Under the pieces are notes generated by a model that saw only the letters and a list, made by a program, of their open reading frames with translations, was not told the DNA's origin and ran no database searches. 64,000 bases of DNA from Moraxella sp. (lineage in GTDB: Bacteria; Pseudomonadota; Gammaproteobacteria; Pseudomonadales; Moraxellaceae): the NCBI GenBank assembly GCA_030528385.1, contig JAUMYZ010000008.1, positions 35,780 to 99,779 on the forward strand. Direction: 5' to 3'. Positions within the stretch are counted from its first letter, which is position 1. Every line of letters starts with the position of its first letter. Positions 63,950-64,000 of this stretch are shown piece by piece. A program made the position numbers and the translations under genes.

Positions 63950-64000
63950 ATGGCCAAAGCCAAATTTGAACGCAACAAACCCCACGTAAACGTTGGTACC
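63950..64000 (+). CDS. tuf: Elongation factor Tu (5' end only)
   Basis: The first 17 codons of EF-Tu (MAKAKFERNKPHVNVGT) run off the window edge. AGAAGG ribosome site about 10 nt upstream; 104 nt after fusA, completing the str operon. Confidence 0.97.
   Translation, partial: MAKAKFERNKPHVNVGT

Overview
The window reads as chromosome of a Moraxella-like member of the Moraxellaceae (Gammaproteobacteria). This is inferred from gene content and order: a complete Na+-NQR operon followed by apbE, rnfH / bamE / fur, twitching-motility pilTU beside yggS, an rpsL-rpsG-fusA-tuf str operon at the right end, and protein sequences that look Moraxella/Psychrobacter-like. Base composition is moderate. No insertion sequence, CRISPR array, rRNA or intact prophage was seen. 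One tRNA (Phe) and one unusual tRNA-like RNA are present.

Layout. 1-8.1 kb (minus strand): a ubiquinone-type FAD monooxygenase cut by the window edge, a small unknown gene, apbE and nqrABCDEF. 8.6-24.9 kb: housekeeping genes (hisA, mutY, ispA, tRNA-Phe, rho, trxA, an RluA-type pseudouridine synthase, a YihY/BrkB membrane protein, a BepA-like protease, a threonine aldolase, yqeY, rsmI, engB) with several small secreted or lipoprotein genes. 25-36 kb: cytochromes c5 and c4, an NSS-like membrane protein, rnfH, bamE, fur, pilU, pilT, yggS, zapA with a coiled-coil partner, a YgfB protein, hom and dsbC. 36.4-41.7 kb: an accessory RNA-repair island. 41.6-60.4 kb: acyl-CoA dehydrogenase, aroE, envelope lipoproteins and proteases, bolA, a TusA-like gene, rpoH, thiS, rpsU, a SulP transporter, nhaA, rsfS, nadD and an EcsC protein. 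60.5-64 kb: the str operon.

The outstanding region is 36,438-41,652. A divergent rtcR gene (CARF sensor plus sigma-54 AAA+ activator) faces an operon with a recognisable sigma-54 promoter. The first product of that operon is a roughly 234-nt RNA with a closed 7-bp acceptor stem, CCA end, D-like arm and T arm, in which the anticodon arm is replaced by a large extra domain. It is followed by a polynucleotide kinase fused to a T4-Rnl1-type RNA ligase, a calcineurin-like metallophosphoesterase translationally coupled to it, and an unknown coiled-coil protein. Together these enzymes could heal and seal cleaved RNA: 5'-OH phosphorylation, 2',3'-cyclic phosphate removal and ligation. RtcR of the known rtcBA system responds to damaged tRNA, so an inducible, tRNA-mimic-associated repair system that uses a Pnk-Rnl1/phosphoesterase module in place of RtcBA is the best hypothesis. 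The protein-coding part is visibly more AT-rich than its surroundings, which suggests horizontal acquisition.

Limits: all calls come from reading the sequence and from memory of protein families. No database search or RNA folding was run.
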